Shown: positions 22,659 through 64,000, counted from the first letter of the stretch. The stretch: 64,000 bases of DNA from Lateolabrax maculatus (GCA_031216445.1 CM062212.1:1278501-1342500), one strand, 5' to 3'. Program-made: numbers and translations. Notes: a model not told the origin generated them from the sequence alone.

Positions 22659-25600
22659 CTGAGAGTCACACAGGGAAACAGTTACTAAGGAAAGTAGAGA
22701 CAAAAGAAATGAGAGAGGAGGTAGAGAAGGACAGAAAAGGAAAGAGAAACAATCTAAAGAGAACAGAAAGGGTCATAAAGAGAAGTAGAGATTGAACAAA
22801 GAATAAGAAGAAAAGACGAGACAAGACGAAGTAGAGAAAAAGAAGGTAAAAGAAAACAGACAAGGAGAGAGGTGGTAAAGCAATAAAAGAAGCACAATAT
22901 AAAAACAAGAGAAAGAAAAGTAAAAAAAAGAAACAGATTTGGACAAAAACAATAAGACCAGTAGAGACAAAACAAAAAGACGAGGAGAGAATAAAAGAAT
23001 AAAATGAAAGCTAGCAATAGAAGAAGTAGAGACACAAATAGAGAGTAGAAGAAAAATAAATCAGGTTGGACAAAGAAATAGATTTATAGAAAGAAAGGAA
23101 GAGGAAAACTGATGGGAGTTAGGAAAGAGAAACATTATGTGAAAGAGAAGAGCAAACAATAAGAGAAAACAAAAAAAGGTAGAGACGAACAAAAAATGAG
23201 ACAGGAACAACATAAAACATAAAAAACTTTATTACAAACAGAGGGAATCAAACCCCCAGCCCCTTGTTAACGCTTGGCTCGTCAGTCCTTACTGGTGAGG
23301 CCATGATGGCGATGGCGTACTGCGCTGTGAGCGGGCCGTACTCGCTCTCCAGACTGGTCTTCTGGATCAGGACCAGGTAGGAGGCGTGGATGATGACCGC
23401 CAACACGCCCGTCACATAGCCGAAGGGATCGCCGGTGAGATCACCAGCGCCTGTCAAATATCATTGAATGAGGACAAAGACATTGTGCTTTCGATAAGAC
23501 CCAGTGTATGTCAGTATTTACAACCATTATAATTCCCATAGAGAAATAATAAATAGACATTAGTTATATGCAACAACATATTTCTTTCCAAAGGAACAAC
23601 TACTGAGAAAAAATAAACACACTGAAGAGTCAACAAAACTATTTCAAGCAATAAGTTTCCTGTCCTGTTTGTCTGTGTTGTTTGTGTTATCTTTCTTATT
23701 GTAGAACATAATGACTTTTTTTGTGTTATTGTTACTAATCTGTTGAAATTAGGTGAAATCTGAAACTGGTAACTACTGTCAAAAAGAGCACAGAAATGAA
23801 CCTTTTAAATGGTGTGTAGCACAGCCTGATTTAATCTTCTTCCTCTGAGCCATAAAGCTCCTTTGTTGTCCAAAAACTATTAAAAACTCATCAATGAGTC
23901 TCTCTGTTACTCTGGGTGACACACTGTAGTTTATTCTGACTTAACCCTACACACACCGTCCTGCTGCCCCAAACACTCACTAGAACACCAAATGTGGATT
24001 AATCCGCTGCTGGAAATAGTCCCCAACAAATGCACTATTTCCTCCTGTTTACATGACGTTTGATTGCAGCTGAAAGCCACAGACTGGGGAGGGAAGTCAA
24101 AGTACTGCAAGATGCACTAACATCTTGTTGGTTTGGGTCTGCACATGGAATTTGTTGATGAAAATCGTAGAATATAGCCAGAGTTGTCCTTGATTTGGTT
24201 AGGGTTAGGAAAAGACAACGCTTTGAACATAAAGGTTAGGGAATGATTCTGGTCATGGTTAAAAGAAACAAATGCTGACCAATGGAAGGAAGTGGAATGG
24301 AAGTCACACACGTTGTTGACCCAACAAAGCTTCACCACCTCTACATAGGTTGTTTGAGGCATACTTCACTGCTCATGCTACAGTACGAGCTTTCATCATT
24401 ACATCCAAACATGAGAACATCATCTGAGGTGTGAATGATGCAGAGAAGCAATTTAAAGCCAGTGACTGAAAACAATATTTACTGATGATCCACGTTTTAA
24501 ATACAAAATGTTGACAAAATGGACTTGTCTCACTTGATTAATCTAGAAGAGACATCTGGAAGACGCAAATATTCCATTTTTCACAGAGAGAAAAGGCGAT
24601 TATCACCAAGATTAAACCCAGAATGATGAATCTGTCCATTAGATTCATATTCTGCACATTTCACACTTCATGTTTCGACCCCCCTCCTCCCTGAGAAACA
24701 CTGAGAGCAGCAGCAGTAAAGATTGATTCAGGAAATGAATTATCTTTAGGTTTCTTGTTTATGATTTCAGGATCATTAACAGTAATGGAAAAGGAACATT
24801 TACAGCTGGGAAAGATGATTAAAGGGTCTTGACAGGACCTGGAAATTAATGGAATGGCTAAACAGCTTCAGATATGAGGAGAAACTGTTTAATTTGGGTT
24901 TTTATAAAGAAAACTAAATGCTTCTGTGGGTCAAATCCTGTATTTTCTTTTTCTTGGAAAAAGTTAAAGAGAAAAAGTGCCCATGACATTAAAAAGGAGA
25001 GATGGGATAGAGAAACTAAAGGATTAAAGGGAGAGGAAGAGTGGGAGAAGGATTAACAACAGAGCAGAAGAGGAAGAAGAGTTCAGCCTACTGATAAAAC
25101 CATGAGATGCATCTTTATCGTAGACAGAAGGATAGTTTCAGCATAAAATACTCGTAGACTCTTAGCAATGTAGTTTGAGAGAGTACATTTGAATTAAGAA
25201 ATGGACGTGGGATATGAAAAGAAGGTAAAAGAAGAGGGGAAGGGCAGTAGAGAAAGACATTCCAAGAATTTGCAATCTGGTAATCACCACAAAAATAAAT
25301 GCAAATTGAACCAATCCCAACAATATCTGTGCAATCTTGCAGGATCAAAAACAGGGTCAAATTGGAAGAACTCAGTTTCCCACATTAAAACAAATCCAGC
25401 TCAAAACCACTCATGTCAGCAGGGGTCAAGTGAAAATGTACCCTCAGTCTTGTCAAATTTACTTCCTTACATCTACAAAGTTAAAGACTCTCTTTCCCCA
25501 GAACTTGTCTTCTCAGGTAGCACTCGCTCCGCAGACTGTGTTACTCTCAACAAGCTCCTCCGATCAACCATTTTTAAAGTTACCAAACTGAACCGTTTCC

Positions 25601-27245
25601 AATCTTAAACCCAAAACTATTTGCTTTATGGAGCTTGTTGGCAGCACTACACAATATAGTACAATGCACTCATATTACCTTTTACAAACTCAATTCAGGA
25701 AAGAAAAACGCACACAACCATGTTTAACACAGCTATAAGATGACATGACCATCACCATCACCTATACAGAGCATTTTTATTATCCTTCAATCTATGTTTT
25801 TTGAGTTTGTGGTTAAAACAACGCTAAATCTGCACAGTACTCTCTTACAATAAAAGTAAAAAAAAATTGTGTACATTTTAAGAAAGCTACTGCAAGCTTG
25901 GTCATTTTGTGCTTGGTCAATAATGCAGAAAACCTCTGATGGATTCTCAAAGCACAGGAAAGATGGATATGCGAGCGTCTGTACTACTGTATATGTGGAT
26001 GATGTGTGTGTTTACCAGCCAGTGCGGCTCCGGCGGTGGTGATGATCACGGCGGTCACCACACCGATGGACGGCACACCGTTCCTCAGCACAAACACGCC
26101 GATGCTGAGCGTGAAGAGCGGCAGGCAGCGTTTGAACACGACGTACATGGGAAGGCTGAGCCCACGCAGTGACCACAGAGTGAGAGTGGACTGCAGCGTG
26201 GAGAGGATACACACCGGGCCAAACTCCTGCACAGAGAGGGAGGGAGACACACATACACAAGATTTAGTCACTAGGGAGGACATTGTGTTGGCTTGCATTC
26301 ACTCCCTAGAGGCTTACCCAGTCCATAACCACAATGGGCTACACGCCAGCCCAACCCATTTCATAACCCTAATCTGACCCTAAACAAAAACCATTTCTAA
26401 GATTGATTCACCTTGTGGGGACCAGCTTTTTGTCCCTAAATGGGAGTTGAGTCCCCTTAGTGCGACTGTGTGAACTTATTTAAGTCCCCACAATGTACTT
26501 AATACACACACACATAAACTTGCTGAATGTAGATAAGACCAAATGGAAAGATGGATAAAAGTTGAGTCAGCAGTAAGTAAATGGGGAAATGTGTGACAAT
26601 ACTTTGTCATGAAAATTAGCATTAAACACAGAGGAGAGTTCATTAGTTTTGCAGGTATTTCGTCACACCAAGTATTAGTACAATAAACTGTAAAGTCCGA
26701 TATCAACTGATCTCAGTTTTCAACTGTGACCAAATCCAGTCGCAAACGACCAAGTTGAAAAGGTTTTGATCTACGGTCTACCTGCTTATTTTGCACACGT
26801 GACCTCATTCTGGTTATCGATTAATTGTGTAAACTCATTTATCTAACTAAAGCCACCTTGTAGCTCCAGGACAGCTCAAATTGTTCGGGACCTTGATTCA
26901 ACAAAGAACAAACATTTCCGCCACCTGGAAAACAATAATGTACTGTAGGGGGCGCTGTCAATGCAGAAAATTAAATACAAATTAAATTCTTCTTTTGAGT
27001 AAAACTAAAATTTGGACCATAGTGTTAGTACCACAGACCAAACACCATGGATATCTATACTAATCTATTAAATCAATTTAAATTCCTGTTCACCTTAAAA
27101 AACTGATGACAGAACTTCCTTTTCCACCATTTTTTGCTGCATACACACAGTGGTCGTGTACAGCTTCCAACATGTGTATCTGATAAACAGTCCAGCCAAT
27201 AAAGTTAATGAATCGTATCAGTCGATCAGCTACTCAGCCAATCTG

Positions 27246-27277
<32 letters not shown>

Positions 27278-28088
27278 CAACTGGAAAACACCAACCAGCA
27301 GTTTTACTAATACTGGGAGGGGAGCTGCTGTTACAACCATAAAGTATCTTTTCTCTGAAAGACCTTTTAATCACTTTCCCTCCTCTGGAACATGTTAAAT
27401 GAATCTTGTGCTTTAGTTTATTCTCCCGACCTACAACATTCAGTTGGTGTGTAACCTGATTTTACAGCTGCAGGTTAAAGAGGATTGTGAATTAAGAAAG
27501 TAACTGTAATCAAACAGTCTTAAAAAAGTGAACTATTAATATTTTTGGATAAAAAGAAACTCAAAGCTTGTTTTGTTAGTTTTATTTGCACTTTGTAGCT
27601 TGTTGAGTGATTTTTAACCAAATATAACTATATTAAGTATAATATAATATTAACATTATTTTTATCTCGTTAGGAAGAGTTTAATTACGTTTCATAATTG
27701 TAGAATTTGAATAAAAGTCGACCTGGTGCACTCTTTTATATTTTGTTATAATTTCAGCCTTTTTACATGATAAGTTGCAGATATAAAGCCTGGTAAATAT
27801 TACAAAGTAAAGAGAAGATTACTCCAAGCAGCCCTGGAGGTCTCGGATCGTCAGTTTTTTCACCTTGGACAGCTGCAGGCTGAACGGGGGGATCTGGATC
27901 CGTCCCAGCCGCCGCAGGATCTCCAGAGTCAGCGCCGCGGTGCTGCTGGTCAGGAGCTGGATGAGCGTCAGGAAGTTGAAGTGATAATTACTGATGAGGA
28001 ACTTCAGCAAGATGTTCAGAGAGCCGGAGAAAACGCCGTGCGCAACGGCCACGGAGATCCCCAACAAGCGGCTCTTAAACACATCCAT
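21906..28088 (-). CDS. slc35d3: SLC35D3, nucleotide-sugar-transporter family protein (4 exons, complete)
   Basis: This is a multi-pass membrane protein of the SLC35 (drug/metabolite transporter) family. Mouse Slc35d3 is needed for platelet dense granules and has been linked to dopamine D1 receptor traffic; its substrate is not settled. Exons are 28088-27864, 26226-26016, 23450-23293 and 22658-21906, all with GT-AG introns, giving 448 residues (human about 416). Almost every core segment matches human SLC35D3: VAHGVFSGSLNILLKFLIS, STLQSTLTLWSLRGLSLPMY, GDPFGYVTGVLAVIIHASYL, MNFTTLHCTYINSAVTTSFV and GVVKSIATITVGM. A variable Gly/Pro/Glu-rich tail of about 120 residues leads to a conserved end. 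The start codon sits in CCCACCATGG. It converges with txlnb and is in tandem with pex7 on the same strand. Confidence 0.95.
22659..23292 (-). other. slc35d3: slc35d3 intron 3, strongly pyrimidine-biased
   Basis: From about 22690 to 23225 the + strand is nearly all A and G, with repeats of the form GAAAGAGAAA, AGTAGAGA and AAGAAAAGA. The transcribed RNA is therefore almost all U and C across a 634-base intron. The ORFs reported on the minus strand here are artefacts of this composition. Confidence 0.8.
23293..23450 (-). CDS. slc35d3: slc35d3 coding exon 3
   Basis: The acceptor is TTTGACAG and the donor CCA|GTAAGG. With the split Gly codon it reads G-AGDLTGDPFGYVTGVLAV and on to LTAQYAIAIMASP, matching human GAGDLTGDPIGYVTGVLAV. 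Confidence 0.92.
23451..26015 (-). other. slc35d3: slc35d3 intron 2, 2.6 kb
   Basis: It contains the fullest copy of dispersed repeat X-Y (23820-24240) and a purine-rich stretch at 24960-25090. No nested gene was recognised. Confidence 0.7.
23820..24240 (+). repeat. dispersed repeat X-Y, copy 2
   Basis: Part X (CTTCCTCTGAGCCATAAAGC, CCAAAAACTATTAAAAACTC, CTGCCCCAAACACTCACTAG, TGTGGATTAATCCGCTGCTG) matches the inverted copy at 41060-41495 word for word over long stretches. Part Y (TGTTGGTTTGGGTCTGCACA, GGAATTTGTTGATGA) follows at 24125-24240, in the same order as in that copy. Confidence 0.75.
26016..26226 (-). CDS. slc35d3: slc35d3 coding exon 2
   Basis: The acceptor is CTCTGTGCAG and the donor G|GTAAAC in phase 1. 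It encodes EFGPVCILSTLQSTLTLWSL through VVTAVIITTAGAALAG. It includes the conserved LPMYVVFKRCLPL stretch. The intron side of the donor begins GTAAACACACACATC. Confidence 0.93.
26230..26520 (-). repeat. dispersed repeat W in slc35d3 intron 1
   Basis: Words shared with 16340-16600 include ACCTTGTGGGGACCAGC, GTGCGACTGTGTGAACTTAT, AAGTCCCCACAATGTACTT and TCATAACCCTAATCTGACCC. It ends in a short CA run. Confidence 0.6.
27246..27276. repeat. (CAAT)n microsatellite
   Basis: About seven tandem TCAA/CAAT units. Confidence 0.85.
27864..28088 (-). CDS. slc35d3: slc35d3 coding exon 1
   Basis: It holds 75 codons from MDVFKSRLLGISVAVAHGVF to SLQLSK, with donor AAG|GTGAAA in phase 0. It covers the first two membrane segments. 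The human counterpart begins MRQLCRGRVLGISVAIAHG, so only the first few residues differ. The reading frame runs on into the intron for 14 residues, which the homology excludes. Confidence 0.93.
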
Positions 28089-28430
28089 GGTGGGTCGCTC
28101 TGAGGGACAGCAGATGGGAAGTCCTGCTGGGCCCGGTGGTCCCTGTCACAGCCCGGTGGTCCCTGTCACAGCCCGGTGTGGAGAGGTTTACCGCGGAGAG
28201 GGGGGGAGGGTCCGGGCTTTACGCACAGCCGCGGCGCACCGCTGCTGGACGGGGGACGGGAGGAGAGGAAGGACGCTTGTACCGCTGTGAAGGGAAATGA
28301 ATCTGCATACATGAGCTTTAAGTAAAAAGACTAAAAGTGAGATCTGAAGGTGTAGAGAGGGGACGAGGAGCGGGAGGAGATCCTCTGTCCTCTGCGGACT
28401 CGTGTCTTCGGTCTTTTCTCCTGAAGTTAA
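28089..28430 (-). promoter_or_regulatory. slc35d3: GC-rich 5' UTR/promoter region of slc35d3 (predicted)
   Basis: CpG-rich sequence (for example CAGCCGCGGCGCACCGCTG near 28227) stands out from the AT-rich surroundings and lies just upstream of the start codon. No TATA box was seen. The transcription start cannot be placed from sequence. Confidence 0.5.
28131..28178. repeat. 20-bp tandem repeat in slc35d3 5' flank
   Basis: GCCCGGTGGTCCCTGTCACA occurs at 28131-28150 and 28151-28170 exactly, with a partial third unit (GCCCGGTG). It begins 43 bases upstream of the ATG, so it is probably in the 5' UTR. Confidence 0.9.
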
Positions 28431-28770
28431 ACCTGCACTTTCTCTGTTTCAGCTGCTTGTAGAAAAATATTGAAAAACTCACTCATTGTTGCATTAGTTT
28501 CCTCTCACTCATCACCAGCACCAGACTTCATCAGGGACTTTGTTTGCACTTCTGTTCCCCCAAAAAGAAAAACCTCCGGTAACTATGAGAGAGACGCAAA
28601 GGAAGAGAGGAAGAAGAGGAAGAAGAGGAGAAGTGATTCCCGGGAGAAGAAGCTGCGGTAGAGTCAGGAGAAGATGTACAGGAGCGGTACAGTAGAGGGG
28701 AGGTCGTCCTCTGAGAGGCTGCCAGCCAGATATGACTTCCTGCCGCAGAGCCTCCTGGCTGTGTACCCGA

Positions 28771-28803
28771 GGGGGGGGGCAGAGGGGGGGGGGGGGGGGG
28801 GGG
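28771..28803 (+). repeat. G9 and G20 homopolymer runs
   Basis: G9 at 28771-28779 and G20 at 28784-28803 are followed by GA-rich sequence to about 28843. This could form a G-quadruplex. Confidence 0.85.
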
Positions 28804-28843
28804 AGGGAGAGAAGGGAGAGAGAGAGTGGGGGGAGGGGGATAT

Positions 28844-30837
28844 CCTCCTTATATCAAGAAATCTCCACAAAACCAACATAAAAGCCTTTTACACAATAAA
28901 ATAAATATGACTTTAATAACTTTAACTGTTTAATCAGGTTCATTCCTTCGACCTGGTCCAATGAAAGCAGCTTCATACACTAATGATGATTCGTTTTCCC
29001 AGTTTGGTGTGGAGGAACTTGGCTGGTCTGTCCTGAACTCGACCCGAGCCAACAGCTTCAGGATGAACTGGACCTGATCACCAACATCAGTGTTGGACCT
29101 GGAGACCCGGAGTGTCCGTCGAGACATTTCACTCAAAACCACGAGGAACATTCGATGAGGTCAGCAGGATTCATCTGGGGATCATGAATGTCTGCACAAA
29201 TAGACTACGCACAACAAAAAATGATTCCAACTACGTCTGCAGGATAACATGGCTGATAATGTCTTTACTTCGCTGTGCGCCTTTCACAGTTCAATTTAGT
29301 TCAGTTCAAATTGGCTTTATTGGCGTGACAGATAACGGATTTATATGATGAAATAAATCAGAAAATGAACAGATACCAAATTAAATAATCAACAGATTCT
29401 GTAAAAGCACATAAGCATGAAGAAGCAGCTCAGAACATTCAGTACACGTGAAATCGCATCAACAGAACATGAGGAGGAAAAGAGTTTGTTTAGAGAAATA
29501 ATTGGATTTTTCATCATCCATTATTTTCCTCTCAATTAATCAAATAGTCTCTAAAATGTCAGAAAAGAGTGACGTCTTCAACTGTCTGTTTTTGTTCGAC
29601 CAACAGTTCTGTTGGTACTGAAACAGGTGAAAACACCTGCAGCTTTTCTCTCTGTAGATAAAACTGTTTGGATGTTTGCCATCATGGCGGAGAACTGGAC
29701 ATCTTTTCTTATTTCTGTCAGTCAGTCTCTTCCTCCACCTCCATCCTCCTCCTCCTCATTCTTATCAGAAACAGAAACATCACCATCACTCATAACAGGC
29801 ATGGAAATGGCTTGGACAATATTTTAATTGAAATATTTCATCAGAAAATCAGTTTCCAGGCCACGAGGGAGGAAGATCCGCCCTTATCGAGCACAGACCA
29901 TTAGCTTCCAATTAACACGTGCAGACAGAAGAGGACCGAGACGCTTTCAAACGGGAGGAGATTATAAGACCAGGCCGAGGATTTAGACCGGGACCGCTCT
30001 CTGCAGGGAAGGAAAAAAACCCACATGCATGCGTAATTTATTCCACAAACTATAGGTAATATAGATTAGGCTGAGTAATTTAACTTAAAACACAGAGTGG
30101 AACAATATGCAATTAAAATGGACGTATGTGGCACATTTGAACCTACTTTACTGTATGTGCCATGTTTCAGGTTTGTTATTCGTCCATTGAGTTTGACAAT
30201 ATTTGAAAATAATTAGTCTTAATCTTACAAATTTAAGAAATATAAAATTATATATAAAAATTTTTAAGGCTTAATTTACCCAAACACTCTGCAGAGTGAT
30301 GCTCAGAGGAAGAAGATGCATCAGACTGTGATTCTCACACACTACATGTTAGTAGATACATTCACTGCTGGTTTGGGTCTTTTTATGGGATTTGTTGATA
30401 ATAAGAAAAATATAGAATATCAGCAGACCGAAACTCCTTGGTTAGGTTTAAGAAAAGATCATGGTTTGGATTTAAATAAGTACGTACCTGACTAACGTAT
30501 GCGGCGTAAGTTAAAACTAAAGTTTAAATAAGTCAAAGTTGACTTTTGGTTTCATGCCGGACACGGACAGCGGCCTCCTGGGACTTTGAGTCCTGTGCTG
30601 CTGTGATTGGTTGTTATAAACACCTTTAAAAAATCGACCACTGCTGTCGTTTTTTTTTTTTTTTCATAATTACAAGATGCTAAGTTACACAATACAAGAC
30701 TGCGGTGCACTTCCATAGCCTGAATTAAAATGTCTCAAAATGTAAATCACATGCTTCTTTCATACAAAAACATTATAAACCAGGAGGAAGTTGTTTATTA
30801 TCCACAGTTATTAACTCAAAACCTTCAGTTCTCTGCC
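28844..30837. other. slc35d3-pex7 intergenic, no gene recognised
   Basis: It holds a repeat Z fragment at 29157-29205 (AGCAGGATTCATCTGGGGAT, ATGTCTGCACAAA), a repeat Y fragment at 30360-30480 and a T-run at 30650-30664. Short ORFs have no support. Confidence 0.5.
30360..30480 (+). repeat. dispersed repeat Y fragment
   Basis: CTGGTTTGGGTCTTTTTATG GGATTTGTTGATAATAAG, then TAGAATATCAGCAGAC and TTAGGTTTAAGAAAAGATCA, match 24125-24240. Confidence 0.65.
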
Positions 30838-31580
30838 CTCTAGGAGGGGGAGGAGGAATGAGAATGAACGTGAAGACAATGAGGAGGAGGAGAAGAGAAG
30901 ACAAATGTAGAGAGGAAAATAAAGGGAAGGCAAGAAAAGGATAAAGAAGGAAAAAGGAAAAGACAGAGAAAGGAAGGAAACAAATGGAGAGGAGAGGAAG
31001 TGAAGGAAAGGAAAGGAAAGGAATAAAAGGCAATAAAGATAAGGAAAGAGGAGGAAGGGAGGGGAAAGGAAAGGAAAGGAAAGAAAAAGAAAGAACGGGG
31101 AAGGTAAGGAAATAGGAAGGAAGGAAAAAATAAAATAAATAAAAGGAAAGGAAAGGAAAGGGAGAGAGGAAGGAAGAAAGGGAAAAGGGAAGGAAAGCAA
31201 CAGAAAGTAAAGGAGGACCAAAGGAGTAGAGGAGATGAGGAGAGGGAAATGAAAAAGATCAAAGAAATGGAGGTGAAGAGGAGGAAAGAGCAATTAAATA
31301 AAAAGATGGATAGAAGAAAAAAGTAAAGGAGAGGAAACAAAAAACAAAAGAGAGGAGTGAAAAAAGGAGTAAAACCAAGACAGGAGGGATGAAAGATGAG
31401 AGGACATGAAGTGGACATGAAGTGGACGACTGAAGGCCGTGACAGAAAGACGAGCCTCGGAGGAAAAACGAGAGGTAAAAGAAACGAAGAGGAGAGCTGA
31501 GAAGAAGAACAGGAGGAGGAGGAGGAGGAGGAGAGCTGGAGAAGAAGAACAGGAGGAGGAGGAGGAGGAGGAGGTGCGGT
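30838..31580. repeat. 740-bp GA-rich purine tract
   Basis: The + strand is mostly A and G, with (GGAAA)n-like runs (30995-31080, 31140-31170) and (GAG)n runs at 31508-31533 and 31551-31573. A 40-bp unit with GAAGAAGAACAGGAGG is duplicated at about 31495-31570. The 320- and 160-residue minus-strand ORFs over this tract are low-complexity Ser/Phe/Leu/Pro and are not genes. Confidence 0.8.
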
Positions 31581-32951
31581 GTCCAGCAGCTTCACTGGTT
31601 TTTGTTCTGCAGAGAGATTGGCTGCAGGGCAGAGGAACCCCTCGTGCATCATCACCAGGACAGCTGTGATTGGCTGCAGCCAGGCCGAGTGGGGGAGACA
31701 CACATTCTTCATCATCATCGTCGTCAGTGATATTTGCAGCCTGGTGTCGGGCCTGGGACTCTCCAGTGGATCCTCATTGTACAACTGGGCCTTGGAGCTC
31801 ATGATGTTTGGTTTGGATCTTTAGGTTGTGGCTTGAATTGTTGACTTTATACTCCAATACATTTCAAAGGCAAATATTGTATTTTTCTTACTGCACTACA
31901 CTTGTATGATAACTCATTATTAGTATGGGACTTAGGTCATGCAGTTGAAAGCTCCAGAAAAAGTTGTGGATCTTGAGTTAAGATCAATCTGAAACTACGG
32001 TTTCAATGATCATTAATAAACTTGCACGCTCAATATCTTATCAACTGTTTTGATGCTCTGTGAATATTTGTTGTTGCCATTAATATTTTAAAATGTTTTC
32101 TAAAACGTCTGATAAAAATGTTCTTTTTGTGACAGAATTGAGTGCTTTTTACTTAGAAGCTGATAAGCTAAATTAATATACAGTAAGATGATTTCTCCTG
32201 ATAAACATCTTCATGTGATATTTGCGTCTTTATTGAAGGCACTCGACATACAGATCAACAACCACATCTACACTGATGACATTTCAGTAGTCAAATTAGT
32301 CACAGTTGACATTTTTCTCCTCCAGTTTAACAGAATATCACTGAGATAAAGGCAAAGCAGATAATGACATGGATGTTATGGATCACACTGTCGAAAACAT
32401 GCTGATTTACAGCATTCATTTACAGTCAAGCATGAAATATAAAGGATTCTTAAAAATGTTGCTTTCTGTAGTTATAAAAACAAAACCATCAGATCTATAT
32501 GGGGACCTACATTTGGGGACAACACAAGTTAAATGTTCATTTCAGGGTTTAGATTTGGTCTTAAATTTAAGGTTAGAATTAGGAAAAGGTTAATGTCCTC
32601 CTCTCCTGTTCTAAATGATTACACTGTTAACAATTATCTCATTAATTATGGCGTTTGCTGTGTGATGTAACACCTCTGTTCTTTCTCCCTGAAACTTTTT
32701 TTTTTATGTCAGCGGAACTGATTTTTCACTTCAGGTGAGACAATGTGCTGCAGGAAGTCCTAACAGTTAAAGTGTTTTAAGTTCATTACGGATCCAAAAG
32801 ACTCTTTAAAGACAAATACAGAGTGACTCAAATAAAATTGTGGACAAAAACTTCAGAAGAGGCAGTCGGTGGTTTTACTTTGATGCCAGCACTGTGAATG
32901 AGTCTCTTGATGGTCTCTTCTTTCCAGTAAAATAATTAATTGAATTGTTGG
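31581..32951. other. intergenic, pex7 downstream flank
   Basis: It holds a repeat W fragment at 32495-32600 (TATGGGGACCTACATTTGGG, then GTTAGAATTAGGAAAAGG). No gene was recognised. Confidence 0.5.
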
Positions 32952-32957
32952 TTTATT
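32952..32957 (-). terminator. candidate poly(A) signal of pex7
   Basis: This is AATAAA on the minus strand, 109 bases after the pex7 stop codon. Confidence 0.55.
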
Positions 32958-32959
32958 GT

Positions 32960-33065
32960 GAGAAAAACAAATGGGGGCCCGATACACCACTGGGTTAGGA
33001 TAAGCCTCCAGGCAATGAATGGAAGTCAATGCAATGTCCTCAGAAGTATAGTTAGTACTTGTGTT
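32960..33065 (-). other. pex7: pex7 3' UTR, partly from repeat W
   Basis: The words AATGAATGGAAGTCAATGCA, ATGTCCTCAGAAGTATAG and TTAGTACTTGTG resemble the end of repeat W seen at 17090-17120. The UTR between stop and poly(A) signal would then be mostly repeat sequence. Confidence 0.45.
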
Positions 33066-63703
<30,638 letters not shown>

Positions 63704-64000
63704 CTGACACACACACACACACACAAACACACACCTGTATTATTATACTGAGACTAAAAAACAGATACTGCAGGTGATCACTCTACACTAACAAACTAAC
63801 ATTCGCCACTCCAGTGAAAGTAGCAGAAAAAAAAAATGTTAAAATCTGGACTTAATCTTCTTAAAAGTGTAGTCTCTCCAGGAAAGAAAAGGAAAATCAT
63901 TAAATGAAAAGCAACAAATGGAAATATAAATGACTTTTAGGTCAGAGAGAGACTAAGAAACTGAAAGAAAGAAGGAAACTTCACCTTCTGACTACAGTAA
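63704..64000 (-). other. pex7: pex7 intron at right edge
   Basis: It begins with (CA)n at 63707-63722 next to the acceptor. The rest is A-rich with no exon; the first pex7 exons must lie further right. Confidence 0.75.

Larger units (their letters stand above)
26227..27863 (-). other. slc35d3: slc35d3 intron 1, 1.6 kb
   Basis: It contains a repeat W copy next to the exon 2 acceptor (26225-26520) and a (CAAT)n tetranucleotide run at 27246-27276. No other exon was recognised. Confidence 0.7.

Noticed and set aside
21441..22688. 415-residue + strand ORF
   Set aside because: It is antisense to slc35d3 exon 4, whose protein is clearly conserved. The GC-rich coding sequence leaves the opposite strand open; the ORF product has no recognisable domain.
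22666..23035. Leu/Phe-rich ORFs resembling membrane proteins
   Set aside because: They are translations of the pyrimidine-rich slc35d3 intron 3.
27819..27863. Extension of slc35d3 exon 1 by 14 residues to a stop (89-residue protein)
   Set aside because: The AAG|GTGAAA donor and continuous homology into exon 2 show this is intron.
30840..31802. 320-, 160- and 135-residue minus-strand ORFs
   Set aside because: They are low-complexity Ser/Phe/Leu/Pro translations of a GA-rich tract.

Overview
This window looks like nuclear DNA from a ray-finned (teleost) fish. It has three vertebrate genes split by GT-AG introns, very dense CA/TG and other microsatellites, a tRNA-derived SINE, a piggyBac-like MITE, and several unclassified dispersed repeats of the kind common in teleost genomes. 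I cannot name the species; a spiny-rayed (percomorph) fish is a guess. There is no bacterial, phage or CRISPR content, and I found no sign of a new multi-gene system.

Layout. (1) 1-4258, + strand: the 3' part of a taxilin gene, best called txlnb. Five coding exons (381-447, 495-569, 2172-2264, 2987-3082, 3374-4258) give 404 residues, with the 5' end beyond the left edge. (2) 4259-21905: about 17.6 kb of intergenic DNA with dispersed repeats, a MITE and a perfect hairpin but no convincing gene. (3) 21906-28088, - strand: a complete slc35d3 gene in four coding exons giving 448 residues, with a strong Kozak context at the start and a GC-rich 5' flank. (4) 28089-33065: intergenic DNA with G-runs and a long GA-rich tract. 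(5) 33066-63703 and onward, - strand: pex7, the WD40 receptor for peroxisomal PTS2 proteins. Eight coding exons join without gaps to the stop codon; the first 60 or so residues lie beyond the right edge. Its introns are large (10.3, 9.2 and 8.3 kb) and full of microsatellites, several of which touch the splice sites.

The three genes do not form a pathway. Taxilins bind syntaxins in vesicle traffic, SLC35D3 is an endomembrane transporter-like protein needed for platelet dense granules in mice, and PEX7 works in peroxisomal import. What connects them is position: from memory, PEX7 and SLC35D3 are same-strand neighbours on human 6q23.3 and TXLNB lies a few Mb away at 6q23-24. The synteny supports the txlnb call over the other taxilins. 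Exon boundaries were derived by hand from splice consensus, codon phase and remembered human protein sequences. Repeat boundaries are approximate.
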